Shown here one piece after another: positions 1 through 11,332 of a stretch of DNA of 64,000 nucleotides (its first letter is position 1; every line of letters starts with the position of its first letter). Both the position numbers and the translations under genes were made by a program. The notes beneath the pieces are model-generated. The model did no database searches and was not told where the DNA came from. It was given only the letters and a program-made list of their open reading frames with translations. The stretch comes from Letharia columbiana (lineage: Eukaryota > Ascomycota > Lecanoromycetes > Lecanorales > Parmeliaceae), in contig NW_023501082.1 of assembly GCF_014066305.1 (NCBI RefSeq), positions 213,501 to 277,500 on the forward strand, given 5' to 3'.

Positions 1-1160
1 CAGTTGGAAATCCAGACTAGGCATTTGGATGCAACAAACCTTCCCATCCCGAACCCAATAATTCTCACATAACTTCCCAATTCCCCGCAGACCTGCTCAA
101 AACAATGTAGAGTCCGGACGTACCGTTGTAAACCTGTCCAATTCCCCCTGCTCGATAACAACCGCAAAAACGTCAAGCCTCCGTACCATCTCCACAGCTG
201 GAACAGAAAACTCCAAGCACCAATACCCTCTGTCGCCACGCTGACCCTGAACCCGCAGCCCCGAAAGGACGCCGCATCCGTATTCTACGGCAATCCCATC
301 GTCGCACTCCTAAAGGACCGCCGTGACAGCTCGCTCAAGGCTATGCGCAACTTGGGGCTTGTGTGTCGGAGTTGAGACACTCGAGGGCGTAACTGGTGCG
401 CGACGAGGCGGGAAAGAAGGGTTGTCTGCTGGAAGGACATGTTTGTGTAACTTCGCGTCGGCGGACTTTTGCTGTCTTCACGAGCTTGGTTCCGATCACG
501 GGATTCTCTGGTGGGTGGACGGGAGATGTGGACCGGGGATGTGGATCGTGATGTCGACTGGTATCCGCTCGAGGATGGAGTTGTATGATGTTGAAGGGGA
601 GGGGAGAGGTTCGGGAGGGCAAATTTGTGACTAGGATCTATGAGTCTCCTTTGATTGAAGATTGGTGGGGAGAAGATTGTTTAGTTGGATGGTGGGTGTG
701 CGATCTTTGACCACGTACTAGTACCAGAGGCAGCGTGTCTCTTTCGGAGATTGGCTTGAATGGGCCGTTTGCAGATGCTGTCAAGTGTTCACGGTAGACC
801 TCGTTCCCGCTATTGGTTTGAAGTTCCCCAACGATCTCTTTTGTGGCACAGCGTCAGGCTCAGGGCCGGTGATCAAAGGACTTGGCGGAGTTGATGAGTA
901 CTCAAGATGGCTTGAAGAGTAAAACCACGAAAACTGATTAACGGACCTTTTGTAGGAGTTCTTCGAATGCCAAAGTACTAAAGTTGTTCCCTGGTCTACG
1001 AGATGCAAGCTGTCCCCAACCAACACCTGTGCACGTTTTGCGCAAGCACTTGCCGGCCGATTGGCCTTCCATTTTTTGACAATGAGAATATCGAAGGTGG
1101 AAGAAAGTACTGTGTCGACTTAGTGCTGGGCAGAGCTTTGGACGATGCTGCTCACCTCGC
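1..1160. other. Gene-poor stretch with protein-like scraps
   Basis: No intact gene is visible. On the + strand a stretch at about 240-375 reads as ordinary protein (it contains NPIVALLKDRR and ends in a stop at about 376). Further scraps occur at 620-710 (contains YESPLIEDWW) and 785-920 (contains VPAIGLKFPND), each in a different frame and closed by stops. I could not join them with plausible introns. They may be the remains of one decayed gene, or chance. No family was recognised. Confidence 0.2.
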
Positions 1161-1764
1161 CGCCGCCGAGTTATAATCCCTCGTTGTTCTCAAACGCTTT
1201 TGGACGCCTAGAATTCCCTTGATCTTGTCGAGATTGACCCACAACCGGCAATTTTTTTGTGGCCAACTGCTTCTTCAATGTCAACTTACCTCTGCCTGGT
1301 GAAGATAAAGATATGGTTGTCGGATAATCAAGACGAATATTGTGAAAGGACTGTTCCTTCTCCCCCCTCTGGATTCCACCAGATTGATTTTGACAAGTGC
1401 AATCTAATGTGGCAGCCGAGTCTCTGTCCAAAGGAGCACAAGCTATTGGGAGCAAACTCCAAACTCCATGTGGTTCTTGGGTAATGAGACGTATGAACAG
1501 ACTACCGCCTGTGACTGAATCCTGCACTCAGTCAGACAAATGCATGTGTGCTTGCAGAGCCGATCACACCTAATACCTACAGTCTCCTGTCGCTTAGATC
1601 GCGCTGTCGCTATGCCTTGTGAGCAATTACTCATCGATCGGGTGTAAGGTCTGCTGCTGCTTCTTTTGTCGGCTTCTAACCCAACAACACTAACGTTAGA
1701 CTGATCAAGAACGTGCCCCTGTGTAGCTACGGTGAGGATAGAATTCTTCCCTAAAATTCGTCTG

Positions 1765-2207
1765 TCAATACCTATGTAGTAAGATGTCGTCCCCGTCAAA
1801 TAGAAAAGCTTCGAACCCTCTGGGCCCAGCGGCAGAGTACTTCCCCTTCTTTTGCATTTTACCATACCGCTGTTGTAACACCGAGAGAGCACCGTCCTCC
1901 TCATCCCCCTCGCTCTCTTCCCCGCCGCCGTCGACACCCTCTTCTCCATCGACCTCCTTGCTGGCCTCCTCTCCCGAATCCCCATACGAAACACTCGACA
2001 CCATAACCACCCTCAGCGCCCAAATCCGCTCGCACTTCCGAGCGTGAGGAGCAATTGGAGATTGACAAGGGTGATGCTTCGGCTGTTGACGCGTAGTGTG
2101 TGATGGGACTCCTGGTGGTAGTTGGCATTGCGTATTAGGACTGCTTTGAATAGGAGTAGGAGGACTAGCCATAGGTAAGTAAAGCTCATCGAAAAGTAGA
2201 CTTCCAT
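1765..2207 (-). other. Uncertain minus-strand ORFs, possible decayed membrane protein gene
   Basis: Two overlapping minus-strand reading frames look protein-like. The first (2207 down to about 2016) starts with a hydrophobic segment (YLWLVLLLLFKAVLI) that could be one membrane helix. The second (about 2060 down to 1765) is rich in Glu, Asp and Gly and ends in a basic then acidic tail (QQRYGKMQKKGKY, FLFDGDDILLHRY). A frame change would be needed to join them, and I see no clear intron. It may be a small unrecognised gene with an intron or a frameshifted relic. Nothing is recognised in 2212-2653. Confidence 0.25.
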
Positions 2208-2653
2208 TCAAAACGTCCTCTTCAGAATGTAAAGACTTCGCTCCTATAAGAAGTAGCGGTGGTGGAACAAAGTCTTTGGCCGATCATGTGTGACGGGCCA
2301 AGCGTTGCTCCTTACCAATTCTTGACGCCTTGTAGATAGATACCTTTGCGCCCCCTCGACAATCATCATACATTAGCTTATGCAATCGTGCAACCAGTGT
2401 GTCACCAAAGGTCAGACCTTCCGGGTGATTCAGATGAGCATGGAGGAAGGCGCTTCTATGGATGACTAGGTACGACTGGATCCGAGAAAGACTTCACTCA
2501 CAGGAATCACCGGCACTTTCCACTCTCGGCATGTTGAAAGGCAACTTAGCATTTTACTCATGAAAAGCACACGTCTCATCCTGATGGATCTTGACTTTTC
2601 ATACCTGCATGCAGGCCCACCTCAACACCACCACCCCCATAGCCATGGTTTCA

Positions 2654-3849
2654 TCAAATCGTCTCAGCAACAACCCCCTCGTCGCTTTCGCTAATACTCT
2701 CATCTCCACTGACCTCCGCGTTCTCCCTCTCCCTCTTCTCCATCAGCGCTTGCAACTCCGCATCATCGTTCTCCGTCACCGCCTTTGGCGCCATCCTCGT
2801 AACACATCCACCTCCATTCGCCCTGATATTCCCTTCAATCTCTTTAATCGCCCTCTCCAGACAAGCGATCCCCGTGCTCTTCTCGAGACACTGACTCGTG
2901 AGCACATACAACGGCGGGCTCACCAACTTCACCTTGACAGTAGCTTCGTTGGGGCGGGGTATGTCGAGGCCGTCAGCTGTTTTCAAGGGTGTATGAGTGG
3001 CGGTATTTTGGGCTTCGGCGGCCCGCAGCGCGTTCTTCACTGCGTCGATGCCTTCGTAGCCGAAACAGGTCACTTCGACGTCGGCGCGGACTTTTGTGGG
3101 TTGAGGTGTTAGGCGCTTGGATATGTAGGATTGAAGTTCAGTTTTTACCACGTCTGAGGGGAAGGTTACTTCGGCCCAGACGTCTGGGTTGCTAAAGTAA
3201 AATAACTTAGCATATCTCAAAAGTGCAAAGGAGCAGACGGGAATAGATAGAAAGTACGGTTTAGAAATAGGGCAATATTGGCTCACGTTATCGAAAGCTT
3301 GAACGCATCAACCGCATGTCCATATTTCTTATTCAACGGCCATCCAATATCCTGATACAGCGTCTCCATCGGCGTCTTGGTCTTCTCAGCTACATGGCGC
3401 ATGATACTTGCGACCATTTTTCCCTTGTTGAACCTCTCCTCGCACTTGACAATATCTTCCGGTGACACTCTTCGCTTGGACAGATCGATGTAGCCCTTCT
3501 CTTTGTCCACTCGTAGTACGACGACTACCTCGTTTCGCCCCACCCGGATCAGCTTTTGTATACTCCTGATACGCCGTCGGGAGAGCTCGGAGAGCAGGAT
3601 CATGCCGTCGATGTTGTCGTATTCGAGGAGTTTGACGTAGGCACCCATTTCTGCGATCTATGGACTTGTGAGTCATGGTTTGGTGTTTTAGAACGAAGGG
3701 AGGGCTTACTTGTTTAACCTGTGCGCGAAGTCAGCAGGGCTCTGGGTAGGGTGCGGGGGAAGAAGAAAAAGCTAACATACATTGACCATAACGAATTCAT
3801 CGATGTCGGGGTATCGGTTCTCGTAGAACCGGCAGTTGGTGAGAGACAT
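2654..3849 (-). CDS. SUI2: Translation initiation factor eIF2 subunit alpha
   Basis: This subunit of the eIF2-GTP-Met-tRNAi ternary complex works in cytosolic translation initiation and is the target of eIF2 alpha kinases. Four exons are inferred: 3849-3781, a 9-nt exon 3718-3710 (codes VKQ), 3657-3287 and 3191-2654. Together they give 328 residues, against about 304 in yeast. The start is set by [14 protein letters not shown], which matches the family N-terminus. The S1 domain contains the phosphorylation loop [12 protein letters not shown], with the regulatory serine at residue 52 counting Met (classical Ser51). The ISKRLTPQ and KVRADVEV motifs of the helical and C-terminal domains follow, and the tail is acidic. 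About 20 extra residues (around [11 protein letters not shown]) lie in the alpha-beta domain relative to yeast. The gene is divergent from the channel gene at 4300. Identity is certain. The microexon placement rests on frame and conservation. Confidence 0.97.
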
Positions 3850-4299
3850 CTTCTCTGTTCTACTGTGGAGCTTGCGTTTTTGATTTGCGGTTTCAAGATT
3901 GTTCGGGCTGGAAAATGCTGGCTTGGCTACGCTGTATCATCTGTCGCCAGTATTTTCTGGGTCGCGTAAAATGGTTCTTCAAGCTGTTGAGGTGCTGCGC
4001 ATCAAGGTTAAAGAATTTGGGAAGTGGTATGACTGTTTGCACAACTTTGGGCATGTCAAATTTGATTAGGGCTGCAGTCAAGTTTTCACTCTGGCTATCC
4101 GGCGATCGCAAGCCAAGACCGAGCCAAGGCGACGGACGCAACTCCAGATGAAGAGGCTTTCAGTAGGTAGAGCACCTCTGTTCGAGGCCTCATCTGTTGT
4201 CACATAGCTCTTTTCGTTCCTCCAGAGAGGCTGGTCATCTCCATATCTCTGCTGATACCTGCTGACCTGCTCAATTGACTCTCCAGCCAAACAGGCGAG
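3850..4299. promoter_or_regulatory. Shared intergenic region between divergent SUI2 and channel genes
   Basis: About 450 bp separate the two divergent start codons. The region must hold both promoters and 5' leaders. No convincing TATA box or paired upstream elements were recognised. Short reading frames here are shadows. Confidence 0.35.
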
Positions 4300-6297
4300 A
4301 TGGTGCAGTGGAAGAAGCTCTTTGGTTTGAACAGCCAAGACCGCCGCGGTCTACGAGAGGAGATGCGCCGCCGTAAGTATATGCCTCTTTTCCAAGGAAT
4401 GTCGGTGCTCAATGGCTAATGGTCTATGCAGTCCTCCCCACCAATCGAAACGAAGTCATCCCCTCCGCCATGCCCCCAGAAGCCGTCACGAAAGTCGCGC
4501 TCCGTCTGAAGTACCAGATCGAGCAAGTTATTCCCTGCGAACTCGAAGAGTTCAAAGTCACAAAGGCCAATTCCCCAGTCATTACGCGGAAGGTGATCGC
4601 AACAGCCAAGTCAGCAGGCGGGAAAGAGCACGAAGCATGCGTGGTATACTGTCTACTAGTCTGCTATCGCTGGTTCAGACGGCAGGCAATACTGGAATTA
4701 TGGGATGCAGACCTCCACAATGTGCGCGCCACGGCCTGCGAAATGCTAGCGAAACAGCTCATTGAGCTGGAAGAGGATCAGGATTATCTACTGCAAGACC
4801 TGTTGCTGAAGCGCTACTCGATCCTGATTCGAGGCGAGCCCACAGAGCCCGCCAATGCTGTCGAACGTGCTGTTGACCTGCATGCTCTGCGTGTCATTGG
4901 CAGCTCAGGCTACCAGAAATGCATCACCTACCTCTGGCGCGGCTGGCTCGTTCAAGATGATCAATACCCCTCCAACTTCATTCCCTGGACCCAAAAAGCT
5001 AACACCAAATACTGGGATCACTTCGATCCTGACCGCATGCGCGCTCCGGTATATCAAAACGCCGTGCAAATCTTCTTCTCCCTCTTTTACCTTGCTCTCT
5101 ACACCGCCGCCATCAACACCATAAATAGCACCGGAGATCTAGATGTTGTGGAAGGAGTACTCTATATCATGACGGCAGGATTCATGTTCGATGAAATAGC
5201 TAAGTTTTGGAAAGTAGGCCGCTACTACATCGGGTTTTGGAACGTGTTCAACAGCACACTTTATGCCCTTCTTTGCGTCTCCTTTGTGACCCGTGTCATC
5301 GCTCTAGGCCATCCTGTCAACGACGATGCGGGCCAACGGCACAAGTTCAACGAGCTCAGCTATAATTTCCTCGCTTTCTCCGCGCCTATGTTTTGGATGC
5401 GTCTGCTTCTTTACTTAGATACATTCCGGTTCTTTGGCGCTATGCTAGTCGTGCTGAAAATGATGATGAAGGAATCGCTCATTTTCTTTGCGCTGCTTAT
5501 CATTGTCATGGTCGGATTTCTTCAAGCATTCATTGGTCTGGATCAGGTGGACGACAATTCGTATGTGACGGGCTTCATCTTCAAAGCAATGTTGAACAGC
5601 GTGATGCAGAGTCCCGACTTTGAGGGGTTCGACAAGTTCGCGCCACCCTTTGGGTTGATACTCTACTACATCTTCACATTCGTGGTGATGGTTGGTGAGT
5701 GCCGTACCCTTACCGACTAGCATGCTCCGCTAAGATCCGCCTTCCCCGTGCTAACACACGCCAGTGCTCCTCAACATCCTCATCGCTCTGTACAACTCCG
5801 CCTACGCCGACATAACCGACAACGCCGTCGACGAATACATGGCCCTCTTTTCACAGAAAACTATGCAATTCGTCCGTGCTCCCGACGAAAACGTCTTCAT
5901 CGCCCCCTTCAACCTCATAGAAGTCTTCCTCCTAATCATTCCCTTCGAATGGTGGATGTCCTCTCCTCGCTACGAGCGCCTCAACAATTACGTAATGGGT
6001 GTCGTGTATTCACCGCTGCTCTTGATAACAGCGTGGTTGGAGACAAAGCAGGCGTATAAGGTTAAAAGGAATCGAAGGAATGGGGAGAGCGATGAGGACG
6101 AGGTGCAGGAGTGGGAGCAGATGAGTGGGGAGTTGGATCTTGAGGCCGAGGGGTGGACGAAGAGGGTGGAGAGTACGAGGCCGAACGTCGAGACCGATGT
6201 TGCGGTGTTGGAGGTCAGGGCGCTGAGGGAGCAGGTGGAGGAATTGAAGAAGGTTGTGGAGGGAAAGGACGTGGGTGGGGCCAATGGGGGTGCTTGA
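4300..6297 (+). CDS. TRPY/Yvc1-type vacuolar cation channel
   Basis: Three exons (4300-4372, 4432-5694, 5765-6297; donors GTAAGT and GTGAGT) encode 622 residues, close to the roughly 650-675 of yeast Yvc1. The first ~220 residues are a soluble helical region. Several hydrophobic helices begin near residue 230 (VQIFFSLFYLALYTAA). The last two helices flank a re-entrant region around residue 405 (FKAMLNSVMQSPDFEGF) that fits the pore, followed by a final helix split by intron 2 (FVVMVVLLNILIALY). The C-terminus is acidic (ESDEDEVQEWEQ) and ends in a short coiled coil (LREQVEELKKVVEG). In this family the channel releases Ca2+ from the vacuole on osmotic or voltage stimulus. The start is the first ATG in frame with exon 1 (MVQWKKLFGLNS). 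Family assignment comes from overall likeness, and the vacuolar site is inferred. Confidence 0.92.
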
Positions 6298-7019
6298 GCG
6301 GACGGAAAGTTTCACAATATAATATGGTCATGAAAGTTTGACCAACGTGACCACCAGTCAGTCTCACGGAATCTTTTCACGGGTCGCATTGCTTGTTGTG
6401 CTCGCGCTTGCAAACTTCGGGCTTTCCTACTTGGGCAAAAGCCGGCGAGGATTTCTCCTCAGCGACGTCAGGATTATTGGAGAATCTTGGAAATTGAAGT
6501 GCCCCGCTGCGACTGACAAAGTCGCGGAAGCGAAATGGACAGCTTCAGGATGCAGGAAATGGGTGGGCAATTTCTTTTGGTTGGTATGTGGGTGGGAGCA
6601 AGATACCGAATATGCGGCATTGGCCTCGGTTGAACAACGAAGAGAAGTGAAGAGAAGAGAGTGCAAGATTTTGAGATATTGGGTTCTTGCTGAGTGATGA
6701 AATGTTTCATGCCCCTTGAAAATCCTCACATCCGTAAGTAAGAGTCACTCAGACACCCTCCCTAGATCTTTGTGCTACAGCTACTACCCCTTGAGAGATC
6801 ACCGTCTTCACCTGGCCCTGGAAAAGACTCTGTCTGGTGTGTAACTAATTGTGCTAGCACATACGGCCGAAATGTGCAAACCCTTCCTGACTGGGAATTG
6901 AAAGTCCGATATCTGTTTCTGTTTCTGTTTCGCCAACCACTTTCCCCTAGAAGTGCGAAACTCGTGGCGGCTTTGCATGCCGTCTAGCTGGCAAATCTGA
7001 GCCCACCTCCACGCAGCTA
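6298..7019. other. Intergenic region, no gene supported
   Basis: This is the space between the convergent 3' ends of the channel gene and the F-box-like gene. A 119-codon frame at 6338-6697 lacks any recognisable motif and overlaps antisense frames of similar length, so it is not called. A short CTGTTT triplication occurs at about 6914-6931. Confidence 0.4.
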
Positions 7020-8135
7020 CTACTCGACATCGGCGTCGGATTCGGGATAAAGCCCATCGAAATCTTTGTTGCTGTGGGTGCGATAAGATTTCCGAGTCTT
7101 GGGGAAGTCCCAGATGCGACGTTCTTGCAATGCATCAGGGTTGTGATCATCGCCATCCTTCTTGAGCATCTTAGGTGCAAGGAATCGCCACAGTTCTTGT
7201 TCGGTCTGGGTGTTGACCTCATCGTCCGTTGGTCCAGACCATCCCCAAAGGTTTGGCTGGTACCGAAGGGTTTTCCATTCTGTGACATCATATCTGACAC
7301 CTAGCATTTCCAGATTCTCAAGCCTGCTGAGTTTGTGTAGCCAAAGCATTGACCTGGACCGAAGGTTCAGGCCATCCTTGAGAATCTTTGCTTTCCTGTC
7401 GTCAACCCGGACAAACAGCTTCTTTACATTCACATGAGGCAGCTTCACAAGCTTTGAAAAGGCTGTGTTCCAAGTGGCCGGTCTTCCGTATTCTGTATAG
7501 ATGACATCCCAATCTCGGTCATCGACGGTAAGCGTTAGCCGTATGCGTTGAATATACTTGCGGGTCTCCGCTGTGCGATCTTGCATGAATGGCATGAGTG
7601 AACTCATGCTGGTGAAGTGGAAGGTATTCTCGCCATAGAAGATGAACGCAACCTCTTCTCTGGACTGTTTGTTGACGCAGAGCATCTCTGTGGTCATAGT
7701 GTTACGAAGGATTGCGGTGCCAAGTTTGTAAGTCGTCTTTAGAGGCTGGTATCTTGGGCCTTTGAACAAGCATAACTCGACTGTCGGAGTCCCCAAGTTT
7801 TCAGGCCAGCTTTTTTTGCTGCACACATGATCTGTAGCTAGGTAGGTGGATCTGAATCGGTAGCTGCCATTGTCATGACTCCTCTCGAACTCCTGAAGAT
7901 GCATGTCTCGAATCATGAGACTTTGCCCAGTAACAACGACTAAGCGGTAGATCTGATTTCGAAGTTCGGCGGGTAGTTTGAAGAAAGGAAACGGACGGGC
8001 ATTCGCCGCGCTGTCCATACTGTATGCCGAAGTCTCGGGCTTTTGAGATTGATCCTGAGCACTGAGTCTCGGTGTTGTGGGTTGGGAGAGGCCCTTGGTC
8101 TTCTGAGGGCGCTGATGAAGTAGGGCTACCGGCAT
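7020..8135 (-). CDS. F-box-like / 2EXR-type fungal protein of unknown function
   Basis: A single exon encodes 371 residues. After a Gln/Pro/Ser-rich N-terminus of about 45 residues comes FFKLPAELRNQIYRLVV (around residues 50-66). This is the short F-box-like motif that begins a very large family of Pezizomycotina proteins. The rest is mixed alpha/beta with patterns usual in that family (ALLRTNRQ-like segment TEMLCVNKQSREEVAFIFYG, then FVRVDDRKAKI). Such proteins are assumed to be substrate adaptors of SCF ubiquitin ligases, but most are uncharacterised, and the motif alone does not prove Skp1 binding. The start ATG at 8135 has a good context (CAACCATGCC). TATA-like TTTATAAAT lies upstream near 8200. 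No introns are needed. Confidence 0.8.
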   Translation of the reverse strand: MPVALLHQRPQKTKGLSQPTTPRLSAQDQSQKPETSAYSMDSAANARPFPFFKLPAELRNQIYRLVVVTGQSLMIRDMHLQEFERSHDNGSYRFRSTYLATDHVCSKKSWPENLGTPTVELCLFKGPRYQPLKTTYKLGTAILRNTMTTEMLCVNKQSREEVAFIFYGENTFHFTSMSSLMPFMQDRTAETRKYIQRIRLTLTVDDRDWDVIYTEYGRPATWNTAFSKLVKLPHVNVKKLFVRVDDRKAKILKDGLNLRSRSMLWLHKLSRLENLEMLGVRYDVTEWKTLRYQPNLWGWSGPTDDEVNTQTEQELWRFLAPKMLKKDGDDHNPDALQERRIWDFPKTRKSYRTHSNKDFDGLYPESDADVE

Positions 8136-11100
8136 GGTTGTTGAAGGTATTTAAAACGAAGCTGTACTGATGAGGTATGATTTGGAAGTGAGGAAGCGCT
8201 TATAAATCGAGCAGTGAATGATGGGTGAGTTATTGAAGTGTTGTTGTTGAGGATCGAAGCGTGAAGGTATCTCAACACCGAATAATCAAGGCAACAGTGT
8301 CAAGGGACATCATGTAAGCTCATTTAGCACATTTAAGATCCTGTGGAATCCTTGGCATTGGGTAACACATCTACTCCAGATTGTCAGTTCCATGATGAAG
8401 TCTCAAGAACACATAGTAGAATTCTGGTACATAAAAGACTCGGCTTTGGACTATTGTTCAGTTGAGTCAAGCTCAATCATTTCTGAGGGAACCGTCAAGT
8501 CGGGCAATGGAAGGATGGAAGTGCGGAAGGAGAGGGAAGTGGCAGAAAGAATGTTTACATCGGCAAGCACTTCCGCTTCAAGTAGCCGCACTTACCAAAG
8601 TACATCCTTTTACTTATAACTAGGAGTTCGGACCGTACTTTGAGAATCCACCAATTGCAACACTTTCTTCGGTCATCACACTTTGTTCCCACCATGGCTC
8701 TTAATGCACAACACCGACCTCGGTGTCAAGCCAGGCCGTGAGACCGCTAAAATGTGTCAAACAGAATGATTGACACGCTTCTTACTTTACCAGTTGTGCA
8801 TGCATCTGAGGCTGGCCAAATAGCTACTTCGGTGCTTCGTTGGCGTACGTGCATGTGCAATGATGATCAAATAACAGCCTCCCAAAGCTTCATACTGTGC
8901 GAGATGATCAGGGAGATTGGGAAACACCGTGCCAGACGAGGAGAGCTTCGTGCTTTTGAACTCAGTCGTATGTCATAACGAGCGATTTCCTGTTTCTCGA
9001 GCCCAACTATTCAAGCCATCATCTAATATCCGTCAGTAGCCTAAACGCTGTAACTGAGGGAATAGTCTTCGTCTAAAGAAGATGCACATAGGTGAGTACC
9101 TTGGCGTGATTGCAAGGATTCGATTTACTTGAAACGCAATGGCTTACAATCCTTCGGAATTCGCAGTCCATTATCGCTCCAAAGGCTTCTATATTCGAGG
9201 ATCAGACCAATCTGTTGGTTGAGTCATCACATTACGATGGGACGGGAAGTCAAGCAAACATGATCCGCAGCTTGATTGTTGTATGTATACTGCTATTCGC
9301 GCGATTTATGCCGACCGCTTCTTGGTTGGAGGAGCCGCGCTCGACGGGAGATCCCTCCAGCGACCCAGGAAACGGATCGCTTGGGATTGATAGAAGACCA
9401 ATGGCTGAGGTATGTGGTCTATTTTGGTTGCAACATCTTCTCGGAATTGCTCGATCATGGCCAGCGACGTCGTGTGTCAAAAACTTTGAGTCTAGACCAG
9501 AAAGCGCTTTTTCCATGCACGCATGCAAATTCCATTCAGCATCACTATGCATTCTACAACAAAAGCAATTACTGCATGGCCTCGCTGCATACCATGTTAC
9601 CCATTTCCATTAATGTTTTCAATTCCACCAAAGACCAGCTGGTTCTTGTGGCGACGACATACAGCACAGCACAGACATTTCATTCCCTCGGCTAACCCAA
9701 GGAAGACAAGCGAAAAAAACAATGAAATCATGTTGTGCTTTTCCCACATCCTTACATCAAATTCCGACCAGTCCTACCTATGCCGACACGTGGAAGGGGC
9801 TTAACCTCCAACAATTTGGAGTCATGCATGTCTTTCGAGCGGCCCTCCGTTCGCAAGCACGAGCTTGAGTCCTGAAACTACCGCTCTTTCACAGGCTTCC
9901 CGAGCTTCGCAAGCCATAGATCAGAGGCTGAACCTTGGGCGATTGCGCTTTTACCGAGATCCTGAGTGTCGTAAAACAAAGCTTGATTCTCGCGATCCTT
10001 TATTTTTGTTTGGCAGTTACTCCTCCTTTCTCGCTCTCCTTAGTTCACGAATGAGACATTCCAACTACCCGCAGCTGTAATGAGAACTGGAGAGATTTAC
10101 CGTCCAATATTAACTTTTCTTGCTCTCACTCTCAGTGAATTACCATCCGTCTGGGTGATAGCTACCGGCTGGGATGCCAAAATCGGGGTCGATGCTAATA
10201 AAATGATGGAAAAGACTATTGATGCTACGGCAAGAATTGGCAATGTTATGAAAGAGGACTGTAAAACCTGCTGAGAGATTTGGAATCAGAGCAGCACGTC
10301 GAACAGCTGGGTAGGGCCGACCCCATCGTTGCCCCCGAGGCCATCCGCTCAGATTTAGGCGAGAACCTCGATCTGCTCATCCTGCCTGTGGCCTTAAGCC
10401 TTTTGCATTGCAGATCCGGACTCTGCTGCCCGTATTCCAAGTCACTTTTGACATGCTCGTAAATGTCTTGAACCTTTGAGTGTGACGAAAGAAGCTTGAT
10501 AAATAACCTACTGGCAGGCAACGAGCCAATCAACTTGTCCCAAATCTCGTGTGATTTGACTTACACCAAATGGTAAATACTCGGCGATCAAAGCGGGGCA
10601 GCTAGAGCAGTAATCAGATCATGGGCGTGCTCATAGATGGAAATTGGGGAGAACTTGATGGGTACAGCAAAGGCTCCAGAGTTATACCATTTGTATCAGC
10701 AGCTGCTGGCTACATTTGGTGCTTGGATCGAACAGCGCCAGGCAGTCAGGAACCAGGGGACTGGAACTCCTAGTATGAGTAACTCATGAGTGAGCAGTGA
10801 CTCGATAGAACCGCATCGCGGTCCGCTAGATGGTTATTGTAGAATCCAGTGACCTTGAGAAAGCCTTTTGCCAGCGGATTTGGAGGTGGTGTAGGCTCCG
10901 CTCTCCGCTCTCCGCTCCCAAAAATTGGTCTCTCCACGCGAGATGATGCAATAGCGGACCCTGTTCCTGCTGATCTTTTTCAGGGTCCACTAGAGTAGTC
11001 TAGAGGGTAAGATTAATCTTATCTTCTTACTGAAAAAAAAAAAAATTTAAAAAAAAAAAAAAAAGCAGGCTCACAGCATGCCAAGATCAGCCGACCGAAG

Positions 11101-11332
11101 GCAAAAGACATCAAAATCAAAACATTAATAAAAGACACTATCCCCGTCGCCAAGTCGTAGCCAAGGAATAGCCAAGCAGCCAAGATCACATCGGTAATCT
11201 ATCGGCTCAATTAAAACAAGACTTTGATGCTTCAAGAGCTCCAAGCATGCTGACCCCCCAGATTACATGAAAACCTTTGCACTTCCCCCCCACTCCACCT
11301 CTTTCTCACAACCGAGCATCAAGACTGCCATC
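8136..11332. other. Gene-poor region with a possible relic at 9276-9695
   Basis: No gene can be supported. The + strand frame at 9276-9695 contains protein-like segments (LRYVVYFGCNIFSELLDHG and HYCMASL-type NYCMASLHTMLPISINVF) with normal composition. It could be an exon or a remnant of an unrecognised gene. Frames at 8754-8978, 9865-10080 and 10246-10533 (-) show no motif. A three-fold CTCCGCT repeat lies at about 10896-10917, and an A-rich tract precedes the phospholipase D gene. Confidence 0.3.
11033..11064 (+). repeat. A-rich tract
   Basis: Two runs of A (13 and 16) are separated by TTTA. The tract lies about 270 bp upstream of the phospholipase D start. It could be a promoter dA:dT tract or the tail of an old retroposed sequence. 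No duplicated target site was recognised around it. Confidence 0.6.

Noticed and set aside
1443..1994. 183-codon minus frame
   Set aside because: No family features. It overlaps other frames of equal quality and has Arg/Ser-rich shadow composition.
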